NCBI RefSeq assembly: GCF_030997045.1
Contig: NZ_CP116899.1
Coordinates: forward strand, 62,001-126,000
From: Microbulbifer sp. TB1203
Lineage (GTDB): Bacteria > Pseudomonadota > Gammaproteobacteria > Pseudomonadales > Cellvibrionaceae
DNA length: 64,000 bases
Reading direction: 5' to 3'
The position numbers and the translations under genes are program-made. Shown here piece by piece: positions 8,879 to 17,366 of this stretch. The notes beneath the pieces were generated by a model that had not been told where the DNA came from, did not search any database, and worked only from the letters and a program-made list of their open reading frames with translations. The number at the start of each line of letters is the position of its first letter. Position 1 is the first letter of the stretch.

Positions 8879-9823
8879 ATGAAAAAACTGCAATTCTACC
8901 TGAGTGGATTTCTCGCCCTGCAGCTGGTGCTGGCCGCCGGGCTCTTCTGGCGGGAACACCGCCAGCAGGAACTGCAGCAACAGAGCGAACCACTGCTGGC
9001 CCTGCAGCGGGAGCAACTGCAGAGACTGGAAATCAGCGCCGACGACAATTCCGTCACCCTGCAGAAAAATGGTGGCGAATGGCGGCTGCCGGAACTGCAC
9101 AGCTTACCGGTGGACGCTGCGAAAATTGATGGCCTGCTGGACAAACTCGCAGAGATGCGCAGCGGCTGGCCGGTGGCTACTACCAGCTCCGCCCGCGAGC
9201 GCTTCGAGGTGGGCGAGGAAAAATTCCAGAAGCGGCTCCGTCTGTACAGTGACGGCGAAGTGGCGACGGAGTTTTTTATCGGCACCTCGCCGGGCTTCCG
9301 CCGGGTGCACCTGCGCCGCGCCGGCGACGACGCCATCTACGCGGTGGAGTTGAACAGCTACGAAATCCCTGCCAAGGGCGAGGAGTGGCTGGACAAAAAA
9401 CTGCTGGCGGCCGGTGAGCTGGAGTCGATCAGCGGGCCCGACTACCAGCTGCGCAAAGTCGACGGCGAGTGGCAGTTCGCGGAGGCGGAGGGTGAGCTGG
9501 ACGCGGACAAGGCCCGCGAACTGGCGAACGCCCTGTCCGGCCTGCGGATACAGAAGCCCGCGGAAGAGGCGCCGGAAGCCGAGCCGCTGCAAATCCAGGT
9601 CACCGCGAATGGCGGCGAGTTCAGCTACCAGTTCCTGCACGCGGACGACAAATATTTCGTGCGCCGCAGCGACCGGGAGCAGCTCTTCGAATTGAGCCGC
9701 TACAACTACGAGCGCATCGCCGACCTGCGCCGGCCGCAGCTGGTACGGAAGTCAGAGGAAGAGGGCGAGCCGCAGCAGACAGCGGAGGGGGGTGAGGAGC
9801 AAAAGGAAGCGGCTAAGAGCTGA
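8879..9823 (+). CDS. DUF4340 domain protein of the Gld-type ABC system
   Basis: A 314-residue protein with an N-terminal hydrophobic anchor (FLALQLVLAAGLFW, residues 9-22), followed by a periplasmic DUF4340 region with repeated beta-rich units (GGEWRLPEL, VDGEWQFAEA). The C-terminus is acidic and Gln/Glu-rich (about 290-314). Shine-Dalgarno AGAAGGA precedes ATG 8879. DUF4340 proteins are commonly encoded beside GldA/GldF/GldG homologues, probably as the periplasmic accessory; the molecular role is unknown. Confidence 0.85.
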   Translation: MKKLQFYLSGFLALQLVLAAGLFWREHRQQELQQQSEPLLALQREQLQRLEISADDNSVTLQKNGGEWRLPELHSLPVDAAKIDGLLDKLAEMRSGWPVATTSSARERFEVGEEKFQKRLRLYSDGEVATEFFIGTSPGFRRVHLRRAGDDAIYAVELNSYEIPAKGEEWLDKKLLAAGELESISGPDYQLRKVDGEWQFAEAEGELDADKARELANALSGLRIQKPAEEAPEAEPLQIQVTANGGEFSYQFLHADDKYFVRRSDREQLFELSRYNYERIADLRRPQLVRKSEEEGEPQQTAEGGEEQKEAAKS

Positions 9824-9862
9824 TTTCCGCGACTGACTCCAGGGCCGCAGCCGCCCATCCCA

Positions 9863-9952
9863 TGTAGGAGCGGCGGGGCGGCCATCCGCCGTTGGCCGCG
9901 ATCAACGGTGGTTCAAATCACAGATCGATCGCGGCCAACGGCCGCTCCTACA
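9863..9952. repeat. Palindromic repeat family A, long-arm form
   Basis: TGTAGGAGCGGCGGGGCGGC ... GATCGCGGCCAACGGCCGCT CCTACA. This is the fullest intergenic relative of the half-elements found in frame in NRPS A domains (41992, 45169 and 52359): it shares their GGGGCGGCCATCCGCC and TGGCCGCGATC blocks. Confidence 0.85.
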
Positions 9953-10171
9953 TGGTGGATACTTTCGACCCCTCGAAATCTCCCGGGACCCCGCGGTCTA
10001 TCAGAATCACTGTGACATTATTGGCGTTTTTACCCAACCACAACAATCAATTGAAGCCCCCACCCGATTGCAATATTCTCCCCCCAACGCCTTCGCGTGA
10101 CAAACAAGAAAATCTATTAAACGACATCGTGCTATTTGTCTTGGGGTAAGACAAGGCGCGATGTTCGACTT

Positions 10172-10190
10172 CATAATGATAATGAGAGAG
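10172..10190 (+). promoter_or_regulatory. Possible Fur box before TonB receptor
   Basis: ATAATGATAAT (10173-10183) exactly matches the left part of the classical 19-bp Fur consensus; the right part is poor (about 12/19 overall). It lies 13 bp before the chosen ATG at 10203, consistent with iron repression of a TonB-dependent receptor. Confidence 0.45.
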
Positions 10191-10202
10191 GACGGGCATA
10201 CT

Positions 10203-12791
10203 ATGCACAGCTATTCCTTTAAACCTTTGTCCCTGGCCATCGCTGCGGCACTTGCACTTCCCACCATCGGTTCGGCGCAGACCGCGGAAACGCCGTCCAA
10301 CGATACCGTGGAGGAAGTGGTGGTAACCGGTACCCGGAAGGAGGGTGTCTCCCCCCTCGAGACGCTTTCGCCGATCGATGTGGTGGGGGGTGAAAACCTT
10401 TCCCAGCAGGCCAGCTTCGACCTAACCGAGTCCCTGGCCAAAATTGCACCCTCGTTCAATACCCAGCGCTTTCCCATCGCCGACGGCACATCGTTCATTC
10501 GCCCGGTGACCCTGCGCAACCTGTCCCCGGACCAGACCCTGGTGCTGGTCAACGGCACCCGCCGCCACCGCTCCGCGCTGGTCAACCTGCAGCTGGCGCC
10601 GCTGGGCACCACCAACCAGGGTGCCCAGGCCGTGGACTTCTCCGCGATCCCCTCCGCCGCCATCAAGCGGGTGGAAGTACTGCGCGACGGCGCCTCGGCC
10701 CAGTACGGTTCCGACGCCATCGCCGGGGTGGTCAACGTGATTCTCAAGGACGCCGCCGAGGGGTTCAGCGTTTCCGCGCAGCGGGGCGAGTACTTCGAGG
10801 GCGACGGCACCCGCACCAGTGTGGCCGCCAATGCCGGTTTCGGTCTGGGCGACCGGGGCTTCGTCAACACCACCGTCGAGCACTCCACCGCAGACAAGAC
10901 CTGGCGCGGCGAGGCGCGCCCCGATGCGGAATTCGTCGGCAGCGTGGTCGGCGCCGACCAAGTGCCGCTGGACGGCCTGGGCCAGCGCTGGGGCGATCCG
11001 GAGGTGGAAACGCTCAAGTTGTTCGTGAATACCGGCTACGAGATTGGCGACAGCACCGAGCTGTACGGCAACTTCGGCTACTCGGATAACGAGACTATTT
11101 CCGACTTCTTCTATCGCGGCCCGGTACTGGACCCGGAACACCAATTCACCGCCCGCGGCACCCTGCAAGTGGATGCCGATGAAAACTTTATGCCCGATCC
11201 GGCGCCGCCGTCGCTGGTCGCCAATATTATCGCCCAGGGCCTGGACCCTTCCAATTACCTGGTGGCGGACTCCTCCAGCCCCAGCGGCTACGTGCTGCGC
11301 AACCCCATCTACAGTCAGTTCCCCGGCGGCTACAACCCGCAGTTCGGAGCCAATATCAAGGACCTCTCCGCGGTGGTCGGTGCCCGCGGCGAATGGGCCA
11401 ATGGCATCAGCTGGGACCTGCGCGCGCGCACTGCGGCGAGCGAGGTGTCCTATGTGCTCAAGGATTCCATCAACCCGAGCCTGGGCGCACTGTCTCCCAC
11501 CAGTTTTAACCCGGGCACCCTGACCCAGGAAGAAACCAGCGTTAACGCGGATTTCGTCAAACCCATCGACATAGCCGCCTTCGCCTCCCCGTTGAACCTG
11601 GCATTCGGCGTGGAGTGGCGCAACGAAACCTATAAGATTGGCGCCGGTGACGAGGCTTCCAGAGTATCCGGCCCCACCGCGGCACAATTTGGTGTGGGCT
11701 CCGATGGTTTCCAGGGCTTCCCGCTGGAAGCTGCGGGCAGCTTCGAAAGCGACAGCTGGGCCAGCTATGTGGACCTGGAGACGGATATTACCGACCGACT
11801 GACCCTGGGGGCCGCCTTGCGCCACGAGGACTTCGAGGAGTTCGGTTCCACCTTCGATTGGAAGCTCTCAGGCCGTTTCGATTTCACCGAGAACTTTGCC
11901 GTACGCGCCACCGCCAACACCGGCTTCCGCGCGCCCACACCGGGACAGGTGAATACCCTCAACGTCACCACCACTTCCGATTCCAGCGGAAACTTGATTC
12001 CCAATGGTACTTACCCGGTCAACCACCCGGTGGCGGAAGCCCTGGGTGCGGTTTCGCTGACACCGGAGGAGTCGCAGAGCTTTACCCTCGGCTTGGTGAT
12101 TTCCCCGTTCGACAACACCAACGTGACCATCGATTACTACAATATCGATATCGAGGATCGCCTGGCATTGCGCAACAATACCATCGGTGCTGCGGAAGTG
12201 GACCTGTTGGCCAATGCTGGGATCGAAGATGCCGCCCTGCTGGAAGGAAGCAACGCGAACTATTTCGTGAATGCCTATGATTCGGAAGTTTCCGGTATCG
12301 ACCTGGCGGTTACCAGCGACTTCGAACTGGCCGGCAACCTGCTGACCGTGGACTTGCGCCACAATCACAACAAACAGGAAGTGACCAGCGTCGCCGCCAA
12401 TACCATCAACGAATCGCGGGTATTCGACCTGGAAAATCAGGTGCCGAGCGACCGCACTACACTCACCTTTTCCTATGATACCGGCGGCTTGTTTAATGGT
12501 TATCTGCGCCTGAACCGTTACAGCAGCTGGGAGTCCACCTTCGGCCTCTTTGGGCCCGGAGATGCCTCCGATGCTTCCAGCTACGGTAGCGAGGTGCTGG
12601 TTGACCTGGAAGCAACTTTCACTATCAAGGACAACTACAAGCTTGCCCTGGGTGGGGAAAATATCTTCGATGTACAGCCGGATGACGAGGCTGATCCCAC
12701 CCTGCAGTTCCTGGGGGTGCGCCAGTCCCTGACTTCGCCTTTCGGATTTAACGGTGGCTTCTGGTACCTGAGAGCCAGCGCCGAGTTTTAA
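10203..12791 (+). CDS. TonB-dependent outer-membrane receptor
   Basis: An outer-membrane receptor of 862 residues from the ATG at 10203. This start gives a clean signal peptide (SLAIAAALALPTIGSAQ) and has a purine-rich leader (GAGAGAGGAC); an ATG at 10161 would add 14 residues before the signal. The TonB box is EEVVVTGTR, the plug domain spans about 45-160 (VEVLRDGASAQYGSDAIAGV), and the 22-strand barrel region ends in a terminal Phe (RASAEF). The ligand is unknown. The possible Fur box suggests iron transport, but it is separated from the siderophore genes by unrelated genes. This is the first of two TonB receptors in the window. Confidence 0.92.
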   Translation: MHSYSFKPLSLAIAAALALPTIGSAQTAETPSNDTVEEVVVTGTRKEGVSPLETLSPIDVVGGENLSQQASFDLTESLAKIAPSFNTQRFPIADGTSFIRPVTLRNLSPDQTLVLVNGTRRHRSALVNLQLAPLGTTNQGAQAVDFSAIPSAAIKRVEVLRDGASAQYGSDAIAGVVNVILKDAAEGFSVSAQRGEYFEGDGTRTSVAANAGFGLGDRGFVNTTVEHSTADKTWRGEARPDAEFVGSVVGADQVPLDGLGQRWGDPEVETLKLFVNTGYEIGDSTELYGNFGYSDNETISDFFYRGPVLDPEHQFTARGTLQVDADENFMPDPAPPSLVANIIAQGLDPSNYLVADSSSPSGYVLRNPIYSQFPGGYNPQFGANIKDLSAVVGARGEWANGISWDLRARTAASEVSYVLKDSINPSLGALSPTSFNPGTLTQEETSVNADFVKPIDIAAFASPLNLAFGVEWRNETYKIGAGDEASRVSGPTAAQFGVGSDGFQGFPLEAAGSFESDSWASYVDLETDITDRLTLGAALRHEDFEEFGSTFDWKLSGRFDFTENFAVRATANTGFRAPTPGQVNTLNVTTTSDSSGNLIPNGTYPVNHPVAEALGAVSLTPEESQSFTLGLVISPFDNTNVTIDYYNIDIEDRLALRNNTIGAAEVDLLANAGIEDAALLEGSNANYFVNAYDSEVSGIDLAVTSDFELAGNLLTVDLRHNHNKQEVTSVAANTINESRVFDLENQVPSDRTTLTFSYDTGGLFNGYLRLNRYSSWESTFGLFGPGDASDASSYGSEVLVDLEATFTIKDNYKLALGGENIFDVQPDDEADPTLQFLGVRQSLTSPFGFNGGFWYLRASAEF

Positions 12792-12804
12792 TCCATCTGT
12801 CACT

Positions 12805-12837
12805 TGCGAGCGGGCTTTTACAGTGAGTCCGCTCGCA
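12805..12837. terminator. Stem-loop between convergent genes
   Basis: A 9-bp perfect stem TGCGAGCGG / CCGCTCGCA with a 15-nt loop, between the converging receptor and phosphodiesterase genes. There is no clear T-tract, so termination efficiency is uncertain. Confidence 0.5.
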
Positions 12838-12850
12838 GGTGAATTTCCCG

Positions 12851-13627
12851 TCACTGCGCCTGCGGCAAATCCCTATCACTCGCCTGCTCCTGCTGCTGCA
12901 TCAACATCTCCGCAGTAACCCCCGCGTTGTAATCCATAATCAGCCGCGGCTCGTCGGTAAAAACGCCGTCGGCGCCCATGGCGGCGACCAGGTGCAGGTC
13001 TTCTTCGTTGTTGACTGTGTACACGTAGTTTTTCAGCCCGCGCCGCTTGCCGTCGGCGATCAGGTCCGCGTCTACGAATTCCAGGCTCAGGTGCATGGAG
13101 TAGGCTTTGAGGGATTCGGCGCAGGCGGCTAGGTCCAGGGGGATGCCGGCGAGGAGGGCGCCGCGGCGGACTTCCGGCAGTAGTTGCAGGCTCTCGTAGA
13201 CCTGGCGGTGGTCGAAGGAGGAGATCAGGTACTGTTCGAAACAGGCGCCGTTGTCGCGCACGTAGGATTCCAGTTCCCGCGCCACCAGTGCGGCGCAGTT
13301 GGGGCCTTTGATTTCGATATTGAGCTGTATGTTGTTGGAGACCAGCTCCAGCACTTCGCGCAGCGTGGGAATACGGCCGCCGCAGGGCAGCAGTTTTTCG
13401 CGCAGGGCATTGGGGCACATTTCCGTGAGCAGCTCGCTGCCGGCGATCAGGCGGCCGAGGCGACGGTCGTGTTTGACCAGTATCTGGCCGCCGACATTCC
13501 AGATATCGATCTCGATACCGTCAATATCGAATTCCAGTGCGTGCTCTATGGCCTGCAGGGTATTTTCAGTGGCCCGCTGGCGGTAGCCGCGGTGGGCGAA
13601 GCAGAAGAGGGTGCCTGGGGTTTCCAT
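12851..13627 (-). CDS. Glycerophosphodiester phosphodiesterase
   Basis: A 258-residue GDPD-family TIM barrel that hydrolyses glycerophosphodiesters to glycerol-3-phosphate and an alcohol. Signatures: His12-Arg13 in FAHRGYRQRATENT, Glu39 and Asp41 in GIEIDIW, His53 in VKHDRRLG, and later IEIKGPN. There is no signal peptide, so it is probably cytosolic (UgpQ-like). Shine-Dalgarno GAGGTGAGGA precedes the ATG. It converges on the TonB receptor. Confidence 0.92.
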   Translation of the reverse strand: METPGTLFCFAHRGYRQRATENTLQAIEHALEFDIDGIEIDIWNVGGQILVKHDRRLGRLIAGSELLTEMCPNALREKLLPCGGRIPTLREVLELVSNNIQLNIEIKGPNCAALVARELESYVRDNGACFEQYLISSFDHRQVYESLQLLPEVRRGALLAGIPLDLAACAESLKAYSMHLSLEFVDADLIADGKRRGLKNYVYTVNNEEDLHLVAAMGADGVFTDEPRLIMDYNAGVTAEMLMQQQEQASDRDLPQAQ

Positions 13628-13766
13628 TAATCCTCACCTCGTGGCCTAGTCAACAACAGCGCGAGCGTGCCCATTAAGTATGACGCTGCGGTTACAGAGC
13701 AACCGTTATTTGTGACCCTTTTTGGATGATTTGGCACTGAAATGGGCCTGACTGGCAATTCAGGAG

Positions 13767-14279
13767 TCAGTCCCCAGCCAGGGCGCGGTAGCGGCCCCGG
13801 TGGAAAACCAGCGGTTCACCGCCGCTGGCGGTGAATTCCAGCACTTCCCCGAGCAGGATGGTGTGGTCGCCGCCGTCAATGCACTGCATCCGGCGACAGT
13901 GGAAGTGGGCGGCGCAGTCGTCCAGCAGTGGCAGTTGCGCCGGGCCGGAATGCCAGTGGACCTGGCCGAATTTGTCGGTGCCGCGGCCGGCGAAGAGGTT
14001 GGAGATATGCTGCTGGTCCGCCTTGAGTACGTGCACGGCAAAATGCTCGTTGGCGGTAAAGGCGTTGTAGCTCAGGGCCTGTTTGTCGATGCTCCAGAGC
14101 ACCAGCGGCGGGTCCAGGGAGACGGAATTGAAGCTGTTGACGGTCATGCCCACCGGCTGGCCGCCGGCATCACGCGTGGTGACCACGGTCACGCCGGTGG
14201 CGAACTGGCCCAGGGTGTCGCGCAGGGCGCGGCTCCGGGAGAGGGCCGGGGAGAGGGCTTGAGTGCTGTCTGCCGTCAT
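13767..14279 (-). CDS. Flavin reductase (DIM6/NTAB family)
   Basis: About 170 residues of a flavin reductase-like FMN-binding protein, which reduces free flavin with NAD(P)H or acts as a small monooxygenase component. Core motifs: FATGVTVVTT, GMTVNSFNSVSLDPP and LVLWSIDK. The start at 14279 (MTADSTQAL) fits the family length; the frame is open to 14429, but the extra part is built from repeat-like sequence. Residues about 8-16 (ALSPALSRSR) are encoded by a fragment resembling palindromic family B, so even the accepted N-terminus carries repeat DNA. The neighbour is the rubredoxin reductase fusion; a functional link is possible but unproven. Confidence 0.82.
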   Translation of the reverse strand: MTADSTQALSPALSRSRALRDTLGQFATGVTVVTTRDAGGQPVGMTVNSFNSVSLDPPLVLWSIDKQALSYNAFTANEHFAVHVLKADQQHISNLFAGRGTDKFGQVHWHSGPAQLPLLDDCAAHFHCRRMQCIDGGDHTILLGEVLEFTASGGEPLVFHRGRYRALAGD

Positions 14280-14468
14280 ACTTCTGGTCAATTCTTGTGC
14301 AAAGTTGGTCGTGACGGCCATTCTACGGGAAAAGCGGCTCGTTTGCGCGTATTGCATTTTTTGGGGCGCGGGCGGACAGAAGCTACGCTCGCGCAACACG
14401 CTTTCGTCGCTCCGACGCAGGAACGTCATGCCGGGCTTGAGCCGGTACCGGACCCCGATACCACTGGC

Positions 14469-14496
14469 CTGGATACCGGCCTGCGCCGGTATGACG
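14469..14496. repeat. Short palindrome (CTGGATACCGG...CCGGTATGAC type)
   Basis: ATACCGGCCTGCGCCGGTAT is a perfect inverted repeat around a short centre, in the gap between the rubredoxin reductase and flavin reductase genes. It resembles a repeat type common in many GC-rich proteobacterial genomes. Confidence 0.55.
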
Positions 14497-14508
14497 AGTC
14501 AAAGCCCA

Positions 14509-16149
14509 CTAATCCATCAGCGGCGCACACTCGGCGGTCAGCGCGTCCCGGGCGGCGATGGCGCTGCCGGTCAGGACGAAGCCCAGCAGGCGGTTGCCGG
14601 CGTCGCGGAACTCTGCGCGCACGCCGCCCTCGCCGGCGTCGATCTGCCAATCGCCCTCGGCGCCCCGGCGCGGGGGGCACACCACGGTGGGGCGCAGGGT
14701 GGTTTTCACGGCCACGGGAATGGTGCCGTAGTGCACTTTGCTCCGATTCCCGGTGAGGGTGGCGGCCAGGGCGCGGGCGCAGCTGACCAGGGGAGCCACG
14801 AAGTAGAGCAGGTGGCCGTCCACCTCGGCGCAGTCTCCGAGGGCGTAGATATCGGGGTTGCTGGTCTGCAGGTGGCGGTCCACCAGGATGCCGCGGTCCA
14901 CCGCCAGGCCGGCGGCCTCGGCCAGGCCGGTGTTGGCCTGCAGGCCCAGGGCGGCGAGGGCCAGGTCGGCGTGTAGGGTTTCGCCGTTGTCCAGCCGTGC
15001 GCGAAGCCCCCCGCCGTCGCGGGAAAGATCGGTGACTCGGGTGTTGCCGTGGAAACGGACACCGGCTGCCTCCAGGGTGCGCTGCAGGTCGCGCCCGGCG
15101 GCCTCCGGCAGCAGCGTGGCCAGGGGCCAGTCCAGCGGGTCCACCATCTCCACCTCGTAGCCGGCCTGGGTCAGGTCGTTGGCGAACTCGCAGCCGATCA
15201 GCCCGGCGCCCAGCAACAGCACCCGCCGGCGCCCCACCAGGGCGGTGCGGAAACGGTGGTAGTCCGACAGGCTGTTGATGCGGAACAGGCGCGCGCGGCC
15301 GTCGCCGTCGATGGGGGGCAGGGGCCGGCAGCCGGCGCCGGTGGCCAGCACCAGTTTGCCGTAGCGCAGTTCCGCGTTGTGGCCGCCGCCTTCGGGTACC
15401 AGGGTGAGGACTCTGGGTTCCGCGTCGATGCCGGTGACACGGGTGTGCACAAGGATTTCCGCGTTCAATTCCCGCGCCATTTCCTCGGCGGAGGCGGTGG
15501 CCAGTTGCTGCGGGGTCTTGCCGTGGGCCAGGGAAGCGGAGAGCAGGGGCTTGGAGTAGGAAGTGCCGTCGTCGCCGGTGATCATCACCAGCGGTGTGTG
15601 GCTGTCCAGTTTGCGGAATTCCTTTGCCAAGTGGTAGCCGGCGAGGCCGGTGCCGATGATCACCACGGGGTCTCCCTCTCCGGGGGCGCTTTCGGGGCTG
15701 GCCGCCGGCTGCGGCTCGGCCTCGTTCACCAGCACCATATCGAATTCTTCCTTGCTGACGCCGCACTGGGGGCAACACCAGTCATCGGGAATGTCCTCCC
15801 AGCGGGTGCCGGGTGCTATGCCGTCTTCCGGCCAGCCCCTGGATTCGTCGTACACCCAGCCGCACACCATACACTCCCAGATGCGATAGCCGGCGGCGGC
15901 AGTCGCGGGCGCTTCGGCGGTTCCGGTTTGCAGGACGGGAGCGTTGATTTCAGGTTCTTCCCGGCGGGGTTCGGAGGCTACCGGCTGCATCTCGAATTCC
16001 GCCTTGGCGACGCCGCATTCCGGGCAGCACCAGTCGTCGGGAATATCCTCCCAGCGGGTGCCGGGCGCTATGCCGTCCTCCGGCCAGCCCTTGGATTCGT
16101 CGTAGATCCAGCCACAAATCTGGCATTCCCAAACGCGGTAATCAGACAT
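14509..16149 (-). CDS. Double rubredoxin - rubredoxin reductase fusion
   Basis: A 546-residue protein. Residues 1-55 form a rubredoxin with CxxC pairs (Cys9/Cys12 and Cys42/Cys45); a second nearly identical rubredoxin spans about 95-150. From about 170 on is an FAD/NAD(P)H reductase (VVIIGTGLAGYHLA; later LLGAGLIGCEFAND; ALGDCAEVDG). In alkane hydroxylase systems rubredoxin and its reductase are usually separate; here two rubredoxins and the reductase are one chain, giving an NAD(P)H-to-iron electron relay in one cytosolic protein. The ATG at 16149 is chosen because GGGGGA lies just upstream and the CxxC motif follows. The partner oxygenase is not in this window. Confidence 0.9.
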   Translation of the reverse strand: MSDYRVWECQICGWIYDESKGWPEDGIAPGTRWEDIPDDWCCPECGVAKAEFEMQPVASEPRREEPEINAPVLQTGTAEAPATAAAGYRIWECMVCGWVYDESRGWPEDGIAPGTRWEDIPDDWCCPQCGVSKEEFDMVLVNEAEPQPAASPESAPGEGDPVVIIGTGLAGYHLAKEFRKLDSHTPLVMITGDDGTSYSKPLLSASLAHGKTPQQLATASAEEMARELNAEILVHTRVTGIDAEPRVLTLVPEGGGHNAELRYGKLVLATGAGCRPLPPIDGDGRARLFRINSLSDYHRFRTALVGRRRVLLLGAGLIGCEFANDLTQAGYEVEMVDPLDWPLATLLPEAAGRDLQRTLEAAGVRFHGNTRVTDLSRDGGGLRARLDNGETLHADLALAALGLQANTGLAEAAGLAVDRGILVDRHLQTSNPDIYALGDCAEVDGHLLYFVAPLVSCARALAATLTGNRSKVHYGTIPVAVKTTLRPTVVCPPRRGAEGDWQIDAGEGGVRAEFRDAGNRLLGFVLTGSAIAARDALTAECAPLMD

Positions 16150-16392
16150 GTATCCCCCCGGCGCAACCTTCACACAAGCGAGCTTTAGGAGTTCTGCGAG
16201 GCGCCCCCCGTCCTGGAGAGCCGATGAGTAGTTTGTGAACCTAAGGCCCGCGATAAAAAAATCTGGCAGAGCCAGATTACCAATAAATCGGCCGGACATA
16301 TTAGGAAAAATAAGCGAAAAAATCCTCCGGAGGACGTCGCAATAGGTGTTGCGCCTGTGCCTGGCGGCATTCTCCTGGCTCTCGATGCGGCT

Positions 16393-17049
16393 CTATTCGC
16401 TGTCGCGCTGGGCGATATTGGTCAGTGCGCTGTGGTAGATCTCGGCGATTTCACCGGGGTGGGTGATGGAGATGCCCAGGTCGTGCACCAGGCCGTCCGT
16501 GAGGCCGTAGACCCAGCCGTTGACCGAGAGCGGCTGTTTGGCCTTCCAGGCGTCGCGCACGATGGTGGTCTGGCACACGTGGATCACTTGCTCCAGCACG
16601 TTGAGTTCGCACAGCAGGTCCATCCGTTCCTTCTGCTGGAAGAGATCGATCAGGGTGTGGTGCTTGTCCCGTACGTCCTGGATATGGCGAAGCCAGTTGT
16701 CGATCAGCCCCAGTTGCTGGTTATCCAGCGCCGCCTGCACGCCGCCGCAGCCGTAGTGGCCGCAGACGATAATGTGCTTGACCTTGAGAATCTCAACCGC
16801 GTATTGCACAACCGAGAGGCAGTTGAGGTCCGTGTGCACCACCACGTTGGCCACGTTGCGGTGCACGAAGAGTTCGCCGGGCAGAAGACCGACGATCTCA
16901 TTGGCGGGCACGCGGCTGTCGGCGCAGCCGATCCACAGGTATTCCGGCGATTGCTGTTTCGACAGTTTGAGGAAGAAATCCGGTTTTTCCTGCCGGGTGG
17001 CGAGCGACCACTGCAAATTGTTCTCGATCAGGTGCTTGAGCGGGCGCAA
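16393..17049 (-). CDS. can: Beta-class carbonic anhydrase
   Basis: 218 residues closely following the E. coli Can pattern (WIGCADSRVPA, LFVHRNVANVV, HTDLNCLSVVQYAV, ICGHYGCGGVQAAL analogue). It interconverts CO2 and bicarbonate. Zinc ligands are Cys42, His98 and Cys101, with the Asp44-Arg46 dyad. The start is a TTG at 17049 preceded by GGGGA. It is monocistronic, with about 240 bp to the rubredoxin fusion. Confidence 0.92.
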   Translation of the reverse strand: MRPLKHLIENNLQWSLATRQEKPDFFLKLSKQQSPEYLWIGCADSRVPANEIVGLLPGELFVHRNVANVVVHTDLNCLSVVQYAVEILKVKHIIVCGHYGCGGVQAALDNQQLGLIDNWLRHIQDVRDKHHTLIDLFQQKERMDLLCELNVLEQVIHVCQTTIVRDAWKAKQPLSVNGWVYGLTDGLVHDLGISITHPGEIAEIYHSALTNIAQRDSE

Positions 17050-17358
17050 CGCGGTTCCCCAACAATGACTGGCTATTCACTAGTGCGGCAGGATAGCCAT
17101 TTTGTGGTCCCCGGCCAAGCGAATCCGTCCCGGTTTTGTTAATCTGCCACGAACAAACAAGGGAGGGTTGATCGATGGCAAGGAGACAGAGCCGTTTTCA
17201 CCGACACCGCCGCCGCCTTTACCGGGCGGGTCCGCTGTCCCGGTTTCGGAAGCGGGTGCGCTGGTTGTTGGCACAGCGGGCGCGGGTGAGCAGTTACCGG
17301 CGGTTTTTTCCGGGGAGAAGCGATGCAATGGCGGGATGTGGAGAGCGGGAGAACAACA
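17050..17358. other. Intergenic stretch between carbonic anhydrase and GNAT
   Basis: 309 bp between divergent genes. It contains only a possible small arginine-rich frame (17175-17366), described separately. No repeat of families A-G is seen. Confidence 0.5.
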
Positions 17359-17366
17359 ATGAGTGA
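17175..17366 (+). CDS. Possible small Arg-rich protein (hypothetical)
   Basis: A 63-codon frame starting MARRQSRFHRHRRRLYRAG, with GGGAGGG about 9 bases before ATG 17175. Its TGA overlaps the start of the following GNAT gene (ATGAGTGA), a pattern of translational coupling. About one third of its residues are Arg. No family is recognised. GC-rich shadow frames often look basic, so it may be spurious. Confidence 0.25.
   Translation: MARRQSRFHRHRRRLYRAGPLSRFRKRVRWLLAQRARVSSYRRFFPGRSDAMAGCGERENNNE

Larger units (their letters stand above)
9824..10202. other. 379-bp intergenic region upstream of TonB receptor
   Basis: Contains a long family A palindrome (9863-9952), then a 200-bp AT-richer stretch and a Fur-like motif at 10172-10190. 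An 85-codon frame across 9892-10149 starts inside the palindrome and has low-complexity, atypical composition; it is not accepted as a gene. Confidence 0.65.

Noticed and set aside
9892..10149. 85-codon frame upstream of the TonB receptor
   Set aside because: Starts inside a family A palindrome and has no family or plausible Shine-Dalgarno.
16150..16392. Riboswitch or small RNA upstream of the rubredoxin fusion
   Set aside because: No recognisable conserved structure.
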